Counted from the stretch's first letter, positions 23,301 through 34,910 are shown. The stretch is 64,000 nt of DNA from Crambe crambe (GCA_963924555.1 OZ004591.1:6200001-6264000); one strand, 5' to 3'. Translations and numbers: made by a program. Notes: generated from the sequence alone by a model not told the origin.

Positions 23301-25818
23301 AAAATGTCAGGTGTCAGGCTGTTATCATAGCACTGCACTTACATATTAGTGGTCTTCAGAGGGTACAGGTATCTGGAAAGAATGTCCTGTTTGGAGAGAA
23401 GGTCATTGCATGCTTGATTCCTTCTACACAATACCACAGCTGGATCGCTTACATTAAGGTCCTGGACGTATGCTCGCTCTGATTCCAGTATATCCTGTAC
23501 TACCAGTCTGTGGTAATGGTGGGCATCATCCTCTGTACCTGCGGCAGCCCCACTAGCATCTATAATGTAATAATATTAGCCTGTGTCCTCACCACTTACT
23601 ATAGTCCTCTTACCTGTTGGCATTTCTTCCACATAATTCCCAGGGAACCACCCCACTTTTCCATTGCATAGCCCCTCCCACCAACCACCGTCCACAATGT
23701 TAGTGACAGTTATCAAGTCCCCTTTCTCAAACTGAAGCTACAGGAGAGAAATCGAAAATACAACCAATGAAAGAAACTCCTCACAATATTATGATTTCCT
23801 AGTGATATGCATATTAACATGATTGCTTAGCTACTATCTTCGGAAATATCGAGTGGGAATCAATATGAAAGCAAATACCATAACACAATAACACCATCTG
23901 TTTCCATAGCTGTAAGGCCCCCACATGTCATGGTGTGCCTTGCAGCTTGGAAGTGCATCTAGCCAGTATAATCATTGAGTATGCTGTCCCCACGTTAATG
24001 CTCGTAAAGTGGTGCATGCCAGTTCTTATTGTAAGAGCTACAAATTTCAAGAAGATAATGGCAATAGTTTGGCCTATAGACAGTTTTTTCCATGGTAGCA
24101 ATTGGCACTGCTTGGTGCTATCATATGGTAAGGCAAACAATTTTCCCACAATAAAGATTAACCAACAGCTGGGGCAAACGTACTCATCCTTATACAGCAG
24201 AGGACCCCAACTGAAGCCTGACTGACACAGACAATGAGCCCGTATGAGAGAGAGACTTTGAGTATGACATATGGATACAGTACTACAGTGGAACCTTTTT
24301 CACAGTATCATGATTAGAGAAATGTGCCTATTTCAAGGGTGAGTTAATAAATTAATGTTAAACCGGTTTCCAGCACATCACATTACCCTGTATTAGTGGT
24401 ACCTTGACTATAACCATACATACATGTCTCATGTACAGATTGCAAACAGACCTCATCATCATTAGAGCCGCTGAAAGGGAAAATGGCTCTGGCGTAGAGC
24501 TTGGGACCACTACTGTCTTCATCTTCCTCGTCCCCGGCGCTGCTGTGACTAGGAGATAGCCCATTCTCATTCTGAGGGATGGAATCTCTTTTCAAACCCA
24601 ATCCAAGCTCTACATCAATAGGACATGAAAATAACATCTCAGTACTCCATAGGGATTAGAAAAACATCAGGGCATAAAAAGTTCCCCCAATTACTATTAA
24701 TAAAAGTGTCCTGATTAGAGAGGCATCAAAAAGTGTCCTGATTAGAGAGGTAGAGAGCCAGATTAGAGAGGGAAATCAATGAAATCAGAATTTTTTCACA
24801 CATTGAAAATTTTTTTAAAGGGGGTGGAATACACTATTGTTAGAGAGGTGGTTTAGGGAGGAGGGTGGTGGATTTAGAAAAGTGGGGTGTGGTAGGTTGC
24901 TGGAGTTCAGCTCTCACCATCTGCCTTGTTGTAAAGAAGCTGCAAGGTGACTAGCACACTGCTCGAATCTCTCCCTGCATGCAGCAAGTCTGCAGGCCTG
25001 AAGATCTGAAATATGAGGTAAACACAATGTTGACCCTTTAACCACACAAGAATGCTGAACACCATGTGAAGCTCAGGCTGAGAGAGATTCTACTGTAGGA
25101 CAACATGAGCAGTAACATGCCATTAATGCACCAAGGAAATGTGATTCCAACCACTCTACAAAACATCATAGCCTTTTAAAGCTGGCCGCATACCAACAAT
25201 TAATCACATGAAAATTAATTGCATAAACTCAATAGACCAATAACAAAATAGTTGACATAAGCAGAGTGGAGAGAGGAAAATAGCCACCTTTGCACTTGCT
25301 TATGTACCATGTACATCTAGTGTTTATACTACAGCACTACTGTTGGAATACACAGAACTTGTGTCACCAACTACAGGCCTAAGCAGCAATGTAAGGTTTT
25401 CTTTTTCTGACCATCACAAGAGTAATGATCCAAGTAACATCAATCTAGAAACCCTTGATACCATGTATATGTCATGACATCCCTACCTTCTTGATTCCAA
25501 GAGTTGTGCAGGCCTGAAGAAATCTGAGAATGTTTTCTTCTGCATCTCCACTTGAACGCTTTGGCTTAATCTGAATATGAATTGAAAGCTTCCCTCAAAA
25601 ATCTTCAGAGACACAGGGTGACAAATTGATACCTCTCTCACCTCCTCAACACTGCCAGGCTTTATCCTGTTCACAAGCTTACAGAGAAGTATCCCATCCT
25701 TCAGCTTCTCTGCAACAAGAGTACTACCTTCTCCCTCTCCTTCCTCTTCAGTGAGCAAGCCCAGGCCCTCAAGCCATTGCCCCAATTCTTCAAAGCTCAA
25801 GTTTCGTGTTCCAGACAT
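17522..25818 (-). CDS. ARHGEF7: PIX-family Rho guanine nucleotide exchange factor
   Basis: Minus-strand multi-exon gene with start ATG at 25818 (MSGTRNLSF) and stop at 17522. Domains in order: CH (25642-25818, 25487-25562 and 24915-25010, with [19 protein letters not shown]); SH3 (24450-24520 and 23630-23760, [28 protein letters not shown]); DH (23580-21560, [45 protein letters not shown]); PH (about 21470-20700); a RPHHW..LRPAPPL segment (20450-20530); ILRVIEAYC (19800-19880); a Ser-rich exon (18530-18900); and a C-terminal coiled coil (17990-18069 and 17522-17644, [15 protein letters not shown]). This is the alpha/beta-PIX architecture (ARHGEF6/7); PIX proteins activate Rac/Cdc42 and scaffold PAK and GIT. 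Exon phase between about 18070 and 18530 is unsettled: the Ser-rich exon can run into a stop (TGA near 18530), so two C-terminal isoforms are possible. Confidence 0.88.
19301..19460. repeat. G-rich minisatellite in PIX intron
   Basis: Two to three tandem units of about 52 bp built on GGGAGGGGAGGGGGGGTTGA and GACATGTTGAGATGAT. The G runs could form quadruplexes on the plus strand, that is, on the non-template strand of a gene read in minus. Confidence 0.75.
20318..20386. repeat. Poly-A run followed by (AAT)n
   Basis: About 33 A followed by a dozen AAT units inside a PIX intron. It may be the tail of an old retroposed copy read in plus, but no body is recognisable upstream. Confidence 0.85.
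21898..21985. repeat. Purine-rich GGGA/GAGA tract in PIX intron
   Basis: Simple purine tract of GGGAGAGG-like units with strong strand asymmetry; a similar tract occupies 21310-21370. On the coding strand each is a pyrimidine tract near an acceptor. Confidence 0.6.
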
Positions 25819-26150
25819 CAGTCTTCAGCAAGCTGTATTAAAGGTACGGCAGTAAAACTAGCTAACTTTATTCGAAAGGATGTAGAACTTACCTAGAGTC
25901 CCCATTCTTTTACGCTTTCGCTGTTGCTGTTATACTACAAAATAGAACGGTAGCTAGTGATTGCCAGGAATCCCCGCCCCAAAAATTAAACGCCACACCC
26001 ACAATCACGTGACATTGCAAACACAGGAAATAAAAAGTTGGACCCCCCATTTCGTTTCGGAGAGGCCGGCCAAGGGTGGTTGGTGTGGTGAGCTGCTGAA
26101 AGAAGCTTATTATTCTTCTCTTTCTGGAACGAACCCATTCTGAGGTCAAG
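25819..26150. promoter_or_regulatory. Divergent promoter region of PIX and AGFG
   Basis: 332 bp between the start codons of PIX (-) and AGFG (+). On the minus strand a leader intron is visible: donor ACTCTAG|GTAAGTT near 25891 and acceptor TTTAATACAG ending just before the exon with the PIX ATG. The leader exon contains an ATG that, after splicing, opens a six-codon upstream ORF (MGTLAC, stop). Confidence 0.6.
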
Positions 26151-29100
26151 ATGGCATCGGCAATGAAGAAAAGACAGGATGAAATGAACCTCAAAATCCT
26201 GCGCGAGCTCATTTCTCTCGACCATAATAGAAAATGTTTGGAGTGTGGGCAGAGAGGAATTACTTACGCCGACATGACGACTGCTGGGTTCGTCTGCGTC
26301 CAATGCAGTGGATACTTGTGAGTAGCTCTGAAGTACACAAGTCTGCATGCATCCATTGGTTTTATCAAAGAAGAATGGGAGGAAGTTGTGGTGTGCCTTA
26401 TATGAAGATTACCATTATTCTTTCTAATTGATGCACCACCCTAATTTAAGAGCCAATCTGTATAGACGCATATAAAATTAGTATTTTGTACATTAATCTG
26501 CCACACCTCCTGACCTCTGGTAGTGTGTGTTTTCTTGAGGTAGACTTTTGTCTCCCCCACTTTCCTCATCTTAACTACCTTCCATGTCATCATTTCTCCA
26601 GACGTGGCATCAACCCGCCTCATCGTGTCAAGTCCATTTCCATGACTTCATTTTCGGAGAGGGAAATAGAACAACTCAAGGAGGGAGGAAATGATGTAAG
26701 AACAGTTCCCAATTAGACAGGGGCACATTATTTCGTATTTAGACTTGAAAGTTTTCAAGAGGGGGGGGGGGGGGGGGGCACTTGCATCTGTGTGGAAAAT
26801 CTGAGCATATTAGAACAATAGTATAAAATCACTGGAAGTGTATTCCTTAGGGACACGGTTGTGACTCTGCAGTGGTACATGTCTTGATTAGAGGGTCTGA
26901 TTTCAGAACTGACTGAATTCCACATTGCGCTAATTTTCTGGGTTGCCCTTGGCTCTCCTGCTACCTTTCTTTGTTAGTTAGGTGCCAACCTATGAGTGGG
27001 CAGATCACACCGGATTACTGATAATGATTGCAAAATGTGTCTTTAAAAGGTGTGTTCTCACACTAGGTAGTGCCATTGGGCCACACATGCATATTGGTGT
27101 ATCCCTACCTATGTTGTGCTAGTCAGGCTATCATGTATGTCAATGTGCTCTGTATCCCTATGTTGTGCTCTCTGATGTTACCCAGGCCTGTATCCCTATG
27201 TTGTTCTCTCTGATGCTATTATGTGTATCAATCATAATGTGCTCATGGGATAGAGCAACTGAATAGAGACCACCCCCTTTTTTCCTTCCATTGGTATATG
27301 ACTTGAAGTGGAGATGCCTATTCACTAGAACAAAGCCTAATGACCATTATTGTACTGCAGACTTGCGCTCTGATGACATAGCACTTGCTGGACATGAAAA
27401 TTACATCAGCAAGCAATACACTGATGTTGGATATGCAATCGTAGAAATGGCTTACTTTTTTGTCCTCTATTGGGTAGCTAGAAAGGGATCAAACTAAATC
27501 CTTGCCAAGCTTGAAATCTAGAAATTGAATTAGGGACTTGTCAGTAAAAAGTTGGAATCCACACGACCAACTCTAATTAGCATCAAATTTTGCCTAGAAG
27601 ATCAGGGCAATGTGTTAGGAAAAGACAGTGATTCCACCCCTTATCTGTCTGGGTTTGCATAATGGGTAACCACACCATAAGTAGATGGTGGCTTTTCTAT
27701 GAATATCAGGTATACTAATGTACAATGGTTCTTTTTCCCTAGGTGGCCCGTAAAATGTGGATGGGGAATTGGAACCCAGTGAAGAATAGAGAACCTGACA
27801 AAAAGGATGAGCATGCATTCAAGGAATTTTTGGTTCAGAAGTATGAGCGGAAGCAGTGGTACAAGAGTCTCTCAGAGGTGAAGAGGGAAGAGGAGTCAGC
27901 GTCCAGTGCTCAAGTGGAGAAACCAGAGCAGACCAAAATCCAACCCCCTCCATCCTCTAGGGTAACTGGATTGTTTGTTCGAAGATTAGCAGAAAGTGTT
28001 GATTGATGGTCCTCTTTGGAGTAGTGTGTGTGATTTTAAGCAGATGGGAAAACTTTCTATTCAGTGGCTTATTCCAATTATGAAATGAAAGTTTACCAAT
28101 GCAGGCTCTCCTTTGACTATCATAGTAAAATTTTGCTGCACATTAAGGGCCACGTTTTTGAATTAGCATCAAATTAATTTTGTTGTACAAATTGATTGTA
28201 TTTTCTTGATTTGTCCACTCGCAGACTCCACAAATGAGCTCTGAAAGGCCTCATGCAACAACTGCCGCACCCATCATTCAGGCATGCACAGCACCAACTA
28301 ACCCCACCCCCTCTGCTGTGGTGGCCACACCCACTACTGGAAGTGCACAGCCGAAGATGGACCTACTGGGTGATCTGGGAGGAGATCCCTTTGGTAAGGG
28401 GGATCTGATCTTTCCAATGCTTGAATGAATGATAACCTCTCTCTTTCCAGCTGCTAAGAAGCCTGTTGGAGCTGTCCAAGTGATGGCAGGTTTTGGTGGA
28501 GCACCTCTAATCCCTTCCAATGGTCCTGCTAAGCAGCAAGGTATTAGATGTCCATGTTAGTTAGTTACATGTAACAATCATGTGATTACAAATTATCATT
28601 TGTGACCCCAGTACATACACCATGTGCACTCATACTATGCATTGATCATGTGACCCCAGTACATACCAAATTCCAGTGCACTCATACTATGCATAGATCA
28701 TGTGATCCCAGTAGTGCATTCACTCATACTATGCATCAATCATGTGATCCCAGTACATACTTGCACTGGACATGTGGTTTCAGTGTATTGGTACAACTAT
28801 TATTATTATGATGCTTTATACCTTGTAGAGGAATTTGGCGCTTTCGCGAGTGCATCATCAGATGTTGGTGCCTCCTTATCTAGCACTTCTCTCACCCTTC
28901 AACCATCCAGCAGTAGCACATCAGGTGGTGGTGACAAGTATGCTGAATTGGCAAATCTCGATTCATCTTTAAGAGGACTTAGAGTGAAGGATGAACCTTC
29001 TCCTCTGCTCCCTCGCGCCGATCCCATTCAGTCCCAAACCGGTCAGCCATTCGGTGGTGGGAGTGGTTTCGGAGGAGGTGGGGCTACTGGTTCGACAAAC

Positions 29101-30203
29101 CCGTTTTCAAATCCTGGCCAATCGGGTTCTCCCGCAGGTGGCATGCCTGGTTCGTCTCAAGCTTCAAATCCGTTTGTGGCTGCAGGTCAGCTTCAAGGGG
29201 TGCAGAGTGGACCCCCCGGGGTCGTGATGGGAGGACAAGGACAATTTGGAGGTGGGGTTGGAAGAGGATTCCCTCAACAACAGCCAACGGGAGGACAGAT
29301 GCAAGGGTTTGGCAGCGGAGGACCACAGATGCAGCAGCAGCAGCAGAGATTTCCTGGACCCCAGCAAGTGGGAAGTGGCGGGGGATTTGGACAACCAGCG
29401 CAGTTTGTAGCGCAGCCGCAACAGTGGGGTGGCGGTGGCGGTGGAGGCATGCCTCAGCAACAACCTCAAGGATTTGCCGGTCAACAGCAGCAGATGGGAA
29501 TGAACCCTCAAATGCAGCAATGGGGAGGTGGACTGCAGCAGCAAGCACAACCAGTAGGAGGAGTGCCCCAGCAGCAGTGGGGGGTACAAATGCAACCCCA
29601 GGGGCAGCAGTTTGCTGGAGGGATGCAGCAGCAAGGTCCGGGAGGATTCGGGGGACCTATGACGCAACAGCAGCAGGTTCCAAGAGCAGGGGGTTTTGGT
29701 GCTGTTCCTCAGCAACAAATGCAAGGTCAGCAGTTTGGCGGATTCGTGTCGGCAGGTCAACCAGGAATGCAGCCACAGCAGCAACAACAGCAACAACAAC
29801 AACAAAAGCCGACTAATCAGTTTGACTGGAGTACTGTCAATGTCGGAGGAAAACAGCAACAGAACCAAACGGGGCAGTTTAGTTGGAGTAGTGCTGCTCA
29901 AGTGCAGGCTCAGCAGCCTCAAGCTCAACTCCAACAGAAAAAATACATAAATTGGGGAGGGGGAGCTGTCAGGCTGGACAATTCACCATCGTCAGCATCG
30001 TCTTCTGGTTTTTCATCATCTTCTGCTAACACTGCCCAGTCGGCAAGTACAAGTACGAGCAGTGGTGGTGGGGGTGGGGGGTGGAGCAGTGGTTTGACTA
30101 AACCTGTCGCTAGTTCATGGGACTCTCAGCAACAGACGCAAGCTTCTTCCATGGGATGGAGTTCCTCGGTGGTCTCTGGTGGTAATACTAGTAGTAATTT
30201 CAT

Positions 30204-30234
<31 letters not shown>

Positions 30235-30994
30235 CCACAACAAACTGGATTTGGAGGGGGTTTAGGCCAGCAGCCAGGAGTGCAGCAGCTGTCAATGTTT
30301 GGGATGGGAGGAAATCTGCAGAATCAATCAGGAGGGGCAAACCCATTTGCTGTAAGTTTAATTGCTGAGAGATCATAAGGGGTCACCATGGTGGTTAAAA
30401 ATGTACAGTGGAACCTCCAAATAATGGACACTCCAAATAAAGGACACCTCTCTGTAAAGGACACTTGTTGCTGTCCCACCATAGTACTTTGTGTATTAAA
30501 TGACCTCTGAATAAAGGTCACCTCTCTGTAAAGGACACTTGTTGCTGTCCCACCATAGTACTTTGTGTATTAAATGACCTCTGAATAAAGGTCACCTCTC
30601 TGTAAAGGACACTTGTTGCTGTCCCACCATAGTACTTTGTCATTGTGTATTAAATGACCTCTGAATAAAGGTCACCTCTCTGTAAAGGACACTTGTTGCT
30701 GTCCCACCATAGTACTTTGTGTATTAAATGACCTCTGAATAAAGGACACCTCTCTGTAAAGGACACTTGTTGCTGTCCCACCATATTACTTTGTGTATTA
30801 AATGACCTCTCTACAAAGGACAACTTTGGTGGCCCCAACTTGTCCATTATTTAGGTTCCACTGTAGGACCGGTTTTGGAAGACTGTCTTATCTCATAGTC
30901 TGTCTTGAGTGTACATGCCAAACTCATAATGATTGTATTTGTTTTGCAGTCAATGTCCACAGCACAGTCTGGACCCACCAACCCCTTCCTCTGA
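26151..30994 (+). CDS. AGFG1: ArfGAP with FG/NPF repeats (AGFG, Hrb) orthologue
   Basis: Seven exons: 26151-26317, 26602-26695, 27743-27961, 28225-28393, 28451-28540, 28829-30351, 30950-30994; 768 residues. Residues 1-130 form the ArfGAP zinc domain (CLECGQRGITY and FVCVQCSGYLRGINPPHRVK, zinc pattern C-x2-C-x16-C-x2-C), followed by FKEFLVQKYERKQWY. The rest is disordered: the DKYAELANLD motif shared with human AGFG1, NPF-type motifs (TNPFSNPG, SNPFVAAG, ANPFA) and the C-terminus GPTNPFL, identical in form to the mammalian end. NPF motifs bind EH-domain endocytic proteins; AGFG proteins sort VAMP7 in clathrin-coated structures. The 1523-nt exon encodes long Q and G tracts (29270-29810, 30205-30240), more extreme than in vertebrates. 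The last coding exon is only 45 nt and lies beyond a transposon-bearing intron. Confidence 0.93.
26761..26778. repeat. Poly-G run of 18
   Basis: Uninterrupted G homopolymer in AGFG intron 2. Length is likely to vary between individuals and to be error-prone in assemblies. Confidence 0.85.
27075..27245. repeat. Imperfect tandem repeat in AGFG intron 2
   Basis: Repeated phrases such as TATCCCTATGTTGT and CTCTCTGATG with spacing near 50-60 bp. The rest of this 1047-bp intron holds nothing I recognise. Confidence 0.45.
28595..28760. repeat. Tandem repeat of about 55 bp in AGFG intron 5
   Basis: Three to four units with ATCATGTGA(C/T)CCCAGTACAT and GCACTCATACTATGCAT phrases between exons 5 and 6. 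Confidence 0.75.
30406..30863. mobile_element. Tc1/mariner-pogo-type MITE with internal 74-bp minisatellite
   Basis: 458-bp element in the last AGFG intron. Left end CAGTGGAACCTCCAAATAAT, right end ATTATTTAGGTTCCACTG, each flanked outside by TA, the target dinucleotide of this superfamily. The interior is five tandem copies of a 74-bp unit (GGTCACCTCTCTGTAAAGGA...), one with a 5-bp insertion. Confidence 0.85.
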
Positions 30995-31314
30995 ATACAA
31001 CCACTCCTATAATTATTGTAGCAACCACACAGCTGTACTGTCACTGTTGTGTCCTCCTCACACGCACTTTATGCTTTGTGTTTCACCCACTTGAATGAAT
31101 ATCTTTTATCTTCGTTGTTAAGATTGCTACACAACATTATTAGATCTGTGAAAATTTATTATAGCATGATAATATTGTATTAGGAGTTTTATTTTAGTAT
31201 GTCTATCAAATCCTTTTCCCGTATACTCTCCGTTTCCTTAGCGTGCACGGTCGAGAGATTGAACTTTGAACTCAGAGTTGCTGGCTATGGCTGAAGTGAA
31301 CCAGACCCTGAAGC
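30995..31314 (+). other. Intergenic region AGFG to Kelch gene
   Basis: 3' flank of AGFG and 5' flank of the Kelch gene. AT-rich to 31200, then a less AT-rich stretch before the start codon, probably the promoter. No repeat recognised. Confidence 0.5.
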
Positions 31315-33876
31315 ATGGCAGCACTAATGGAGTGGAAGTATGAGCCAGAATCCCGTGTATATCACTACGGTGCTACAGTGGAAGGGCGTATCTACGTATG
31401 GGGAGGGATAGATATAGACACACAGAAAGATCTACCTGTCTCTACTGTGGAGATCTTCAGTCCTAATCCTACTGTTACAGCCCACTCTAGGTCGCCTCCA
31501 GGAATATGGAGCCAGTCAAGAGTGAAAGGACCTTCGCCTCCTGGGAAATATTGTGGTGTGAGTGCATCTTTAGGACACTACCTCTATGTCTACGGTGGCT
31601 ATTCCATGAAAGAACGTGGGATTCCCAGTTCCCTCCACAGGTTGGACATTACAACATTCACCTGGACAGAAATATCAAAACATGATAAGATTTTCAACCA
31701 TTGGAATGAAGGAGGAGCAATGGTGTGTTACAAAGAGAAGCTGGTGTTATTTATGAACAATGTGAACCAGGACGAGTATGAAGTGTGCCCCGTTAAGCTG
31801 CTAGCATTCGATCTCAAGGAAGGTGACTGAGAGAGACAAGTATTGAACGTCTAATAGTGATATTGGTATAATCTCATTTTCTCAGAGACATGGTCTGAGA
31901 TGGGGTCTAGTGGAGAAATTCCCCCAACCTGTACTCGTTCTTCGCTCACCATGACTGATGATCACCACGCTGTCTTGTTTGGGGGTTTCCATCACACTAC
32001 ACTGAGGAACAATCTCACACACACATTTGACTTTGCGGCATTGGTAAATGCTTGCCGAACCACCTGTGATTCTTAGTTTTGTAAGGAATGAGGCTCAAAA
32101 GTAGTGCAAATAATTCAATGGATGATGTGGTCTATATTATCAGAAACAGTGTTAGTATTACTATCAAAAACAATACATATTTAGGTACATGTCATCCAAA
32201 GCAGTACATTATTCATGAACTGAGTATTGGTGTATGATTAGTACTGTATTGATACTACTATACTGCTGGACCAGTGTAACCATGGTTATGGTGATAATAT
32301 TGTTGTAGCATTGGAGAAAACTCACTAGCACTGAGGAAGGTCCCTGGCCTGACAGGAGATGTAACCATGCTGCCTCTTGTCTAGGGTATGGAGGAAGTCG
32401 TCCACAGGTTTTAGTGAGTGGAGGATGAGGAAACTATGGAGAGTTTTTCAGTGATGTGTGGTTGCTGGATTTGGACTCTGAGACATGGAGGGAGGTAAGA
32501 GGACAGTCTCAGTTTTCTGGCAACCAGCAACTTCTAACTGCCCTACGTAGGTGTCTCTAGCCAAGGCTTTCCAGCAGCCAAGATGGGGTCACACTGTTTC
32601 TTCCTTGAGTTCCGGTCCGGGAGTGACAGAAGTGGTCATATTTGGAGGAAACGAGACAGATTGGAGTTCACCAATGGCCAAGACTTTCATATTTAAATTC
32701 AGTAAGTTCTTTTATTCATAGCATTATACAGACAGACTGACTAGCTACTATACATGCATAATCGTCCGGGCAACAACCCAATATGGAAGAAATAGAAATA
32801 CAGGGCACTTTCTAATACATCGTTGTAGTGCTACTACTATCAGAGAGAATAACCTCTACAATGGACAAAATATCCCAATGTTCCCTAAATTTTAGTGGTT
32901 CCATCATTCATTATGACTTATTCTCCATGTCTCTTAAAATGACATTCTGCATAAAACCAGTGATCTATATACAGTGGACCCTCGCTAATCCAAATAGCTC
33001 GGGACTTTAACCTGTAAAATTTTTGGACTAGTGAATTTACCCAATTCGTCACAAAAAAAACAAAAAACTGTGTGCATCTGCATGCAATCAATGGCTGCTG
33101 CTGTTGGAGCTGGTATCTGTGTGCTGGCTTCTTTCAGGAGTGAAGCAAAAGGAGTAAAGTTTTATGATGTGCTTACATCTGAAATTTATATAGGGCAGTC
33201 ACTTCACTGCTCAGTTAGAGCCACTGAACCCATTATGATAGCAACTGTGTTGCCCTTTATCTGCCATCTTCCTTTTATAGGCTCTCAACTCTGGACCTCT
33301 CTTCTTGATATCTGAAATAGTATGCCTATACTCCATAGACAAAACTTTATAGCTCTTTTCCCCCATCTGATCTAGAATCTTTTCCTCGACAGATAAGCTT
33401 TTGTGGGCCTGCTTTGGCATTGGTTTAGAAGCAGCCATAGCAAATAATAGGCTGAATGCTGCTGATTACATTGTGCGTAGTGCACGTGTTGACCTTTGAC
33501 CGCCAATAAAATTATTTGGATTAGCGGGGTTTCAGATTAATGAGATCCAGATTAGCGAGGATCTACTGCATGTATAGATGTTATCATCATGATGTCATTA
33601 TAAGACAGAGAATAAGCCTACATTATTGAGAAGCTTTGCATTGTGTCATGTATAGAGTACCATGAGAAACCCTCTGGGGGAGAGTGGGTTCTGATACATC
33701 AAGCTAAGAAGGGCTACCAAGCTGGAATGGATAGTGCTCTCACTGTGGAGGCAGAGAAAGTGATTGATAACACTTCAGCTTCAGTCGATCTTCATGGCAG
33801 CATGTCAGCTTCAGATGTGGTCCAACAGTTACGACGCTCAAAACGTAATCGTCGACCACCTGACAGATATGCCTGA
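31315..33876 (+). CDS. Kelch-repeat protein with an in-frame TGA, paralogue of the Kelch-kinase gene
   Basis: Five exons: 31315-31822, 31886-32043, 32309-32494, 32551-32701, 33656-33876, matching in phase the Kelch exons of the minus-strand gene at 38.1-57.1 kb (exon 2 is 158 nt in both). Kelch blades show the GG pairs and spaced Y/W: GRIYVWGG, YLYVYGGYS, HAVLFGGFHH, SDVWLLDLDSETWREV, TEVVIFGGN. The last exon starts like the paralogue (YHEKPSGGEWVL against EYQESASTSEWVL) but then ends with a basic tail RSKRNRRPPDRYA; there is no kinase. Codon 262 of 408 is TGA (32426-32428), where the paralogue has CGT for Arg in LVLGGRNSY. Everything after it is still in frame and conserved, so this is a recent nonsense allele, a sequencing error or read-through. 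Function unknown; Kelch propellers bind proteins. Confidence 0.72.
32972..33568 (-). mobile_element. Truncated Tigger/pogo-type transposon
   Basis: Left end CAGTGGACCCTCGCTAATCC, right end GATTAGCGAGGATCTACTG, the typical pogo/Tigger terminal inverted repeat. Inside, 33211-33438 on the minus strand encodes a CENP-B-type N-terminal DNA-binding domain (KSLSVEEKILDQ, HTISDIKKRGPELR). The DDE catalytic part is gone. It sits in intron 4 of the Kelch gene and accounts for most of its length. Confidence 0.85.
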
Positions 33877-34254
33877 CTGAATCATTTCAATTTCACGATG
33901 ATTATGGTAATGTGGTAGCAAGACAACTGGAGAAGTTTATTTGCTTTCTGCAACTAGCATAACAATCACTTTTTTTCCTGGCATTGCATCAGAATGTTTT
34001 TATTTGTATTTTTAACCTCAGGGAAATTTAGTATGATAATGAAAATGCAGCAATATAATTATAGATAGGACAGATTCATACAGTAGAGCTGAAGTAAGGC
34101 TGGAGCTACCTCCCTGATGTCCCCATGCACCTTCACGTACCTTTAAACATGGACAATTAACTTTGTATTATAATACTATAAACAATGCAAGTTAATAACT
34201 TGTCAATAAAAATATGACCACTAAGTAAAAAAAGCTTCCCAAATTCAGCAACTA
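33877..34254. other. Gene-free stretch between Kelch gene and kinase pseudogene
   Basis: Probable 3' UTR of the plus-strand Kelch gene followed by AT-rich sequence. Nothing else recognised. Confidence 0.5.
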
Positions 34255-34805
34255 TATAGCTATTGTCCTGTGCATGCTTTGGCACTGCTCCAGTTCATTA
34301 ATGATGTCCGAAAGCACTTGGTCGATTCTCTTTTTGTTGGTTCAAGCATCTTTGAATAAGTGCTAACAGTTGACGATGATGTATGACCCATCACTTGATG
34401 TCTCTCATCTGAGGGAGGCAGTTCACCAGTCAGCATCTCAATAAGGAGAATGCCAAAGCTGAAGATGTCCATCTTTGGGGACTGCATGTGAGGGTCACTA
34501 GCTTCAGGGGCAGCATATGTTGGGTTGCCAGGACACATTGGTAGAGGTTCAAGGAAGACATTAGCACTGCTGATATCACGATAGATGATTGGATCAGGCT
34601 GCATCTGGTGGAGGTAGTTGAGGGCTCTGGCCACATCCAGGCCAATGGAGGAGACTTGACTGGGAGGCATATATTCTCTCTCCAACTCTCTCCTCAAACT
34701 GGTAGGCATCAGCTCCATCAAGATAATCATCTCCATTGCGTGGGTATCGTGCTGTGTGGCGACTTCTACCTTGTTGGTATGCATTTTCAGAGAGTATCCA
34801 GGCAC
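34255..34805 (-). pseudogene. Decayed TKL-like kinase fragment
   Basis: Close relative of the kinase at 38097-39269 (shared MIILMELM, LNYLHQMQP, GNPTYAAPEA, MDIFSFGILLIEML). Differences that break it: no glycine-rich loop or VAxK lysine is encoded; HRD is YRD; the segment with the DYG magnesium motif and activation loop is deleted between EPLP and CPGNPTYAAPEA; a frameshift scrambles the last 40 residues. A copy of the kinase exon only, without Kelch exons, lying tail to tail with the plus-strand Kelch gene. Confidence 0.85.
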
Positions 34806-34910
34806 CGGCTAGTGCACCCACTGGGGAACCATCTGGGAAGATCAGCTCTGGTGGAGGTGAATATTAGGGTGGCTAGCCTTCTGGAATTCTAATGTCAATT
34901 ATTCTTACAG

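Noticed and set aside
29164-29934. 256-codon minus-strand ORF rich in leucine and serine
   Set aside because: Shadow of CAG/CAA repeats of the AGFG exon (antisense CTG/TTG give Leu).
32401-32450. A 38-bp intron (GTGAGTGG...TTTTTCAG) that would remove the in-frame TGA of the Kelch gene
   Set aside because: 38 is not a multiple of three and the spliced frame meets TGA at once; the removed stretch is also conserved Kelch sequence.
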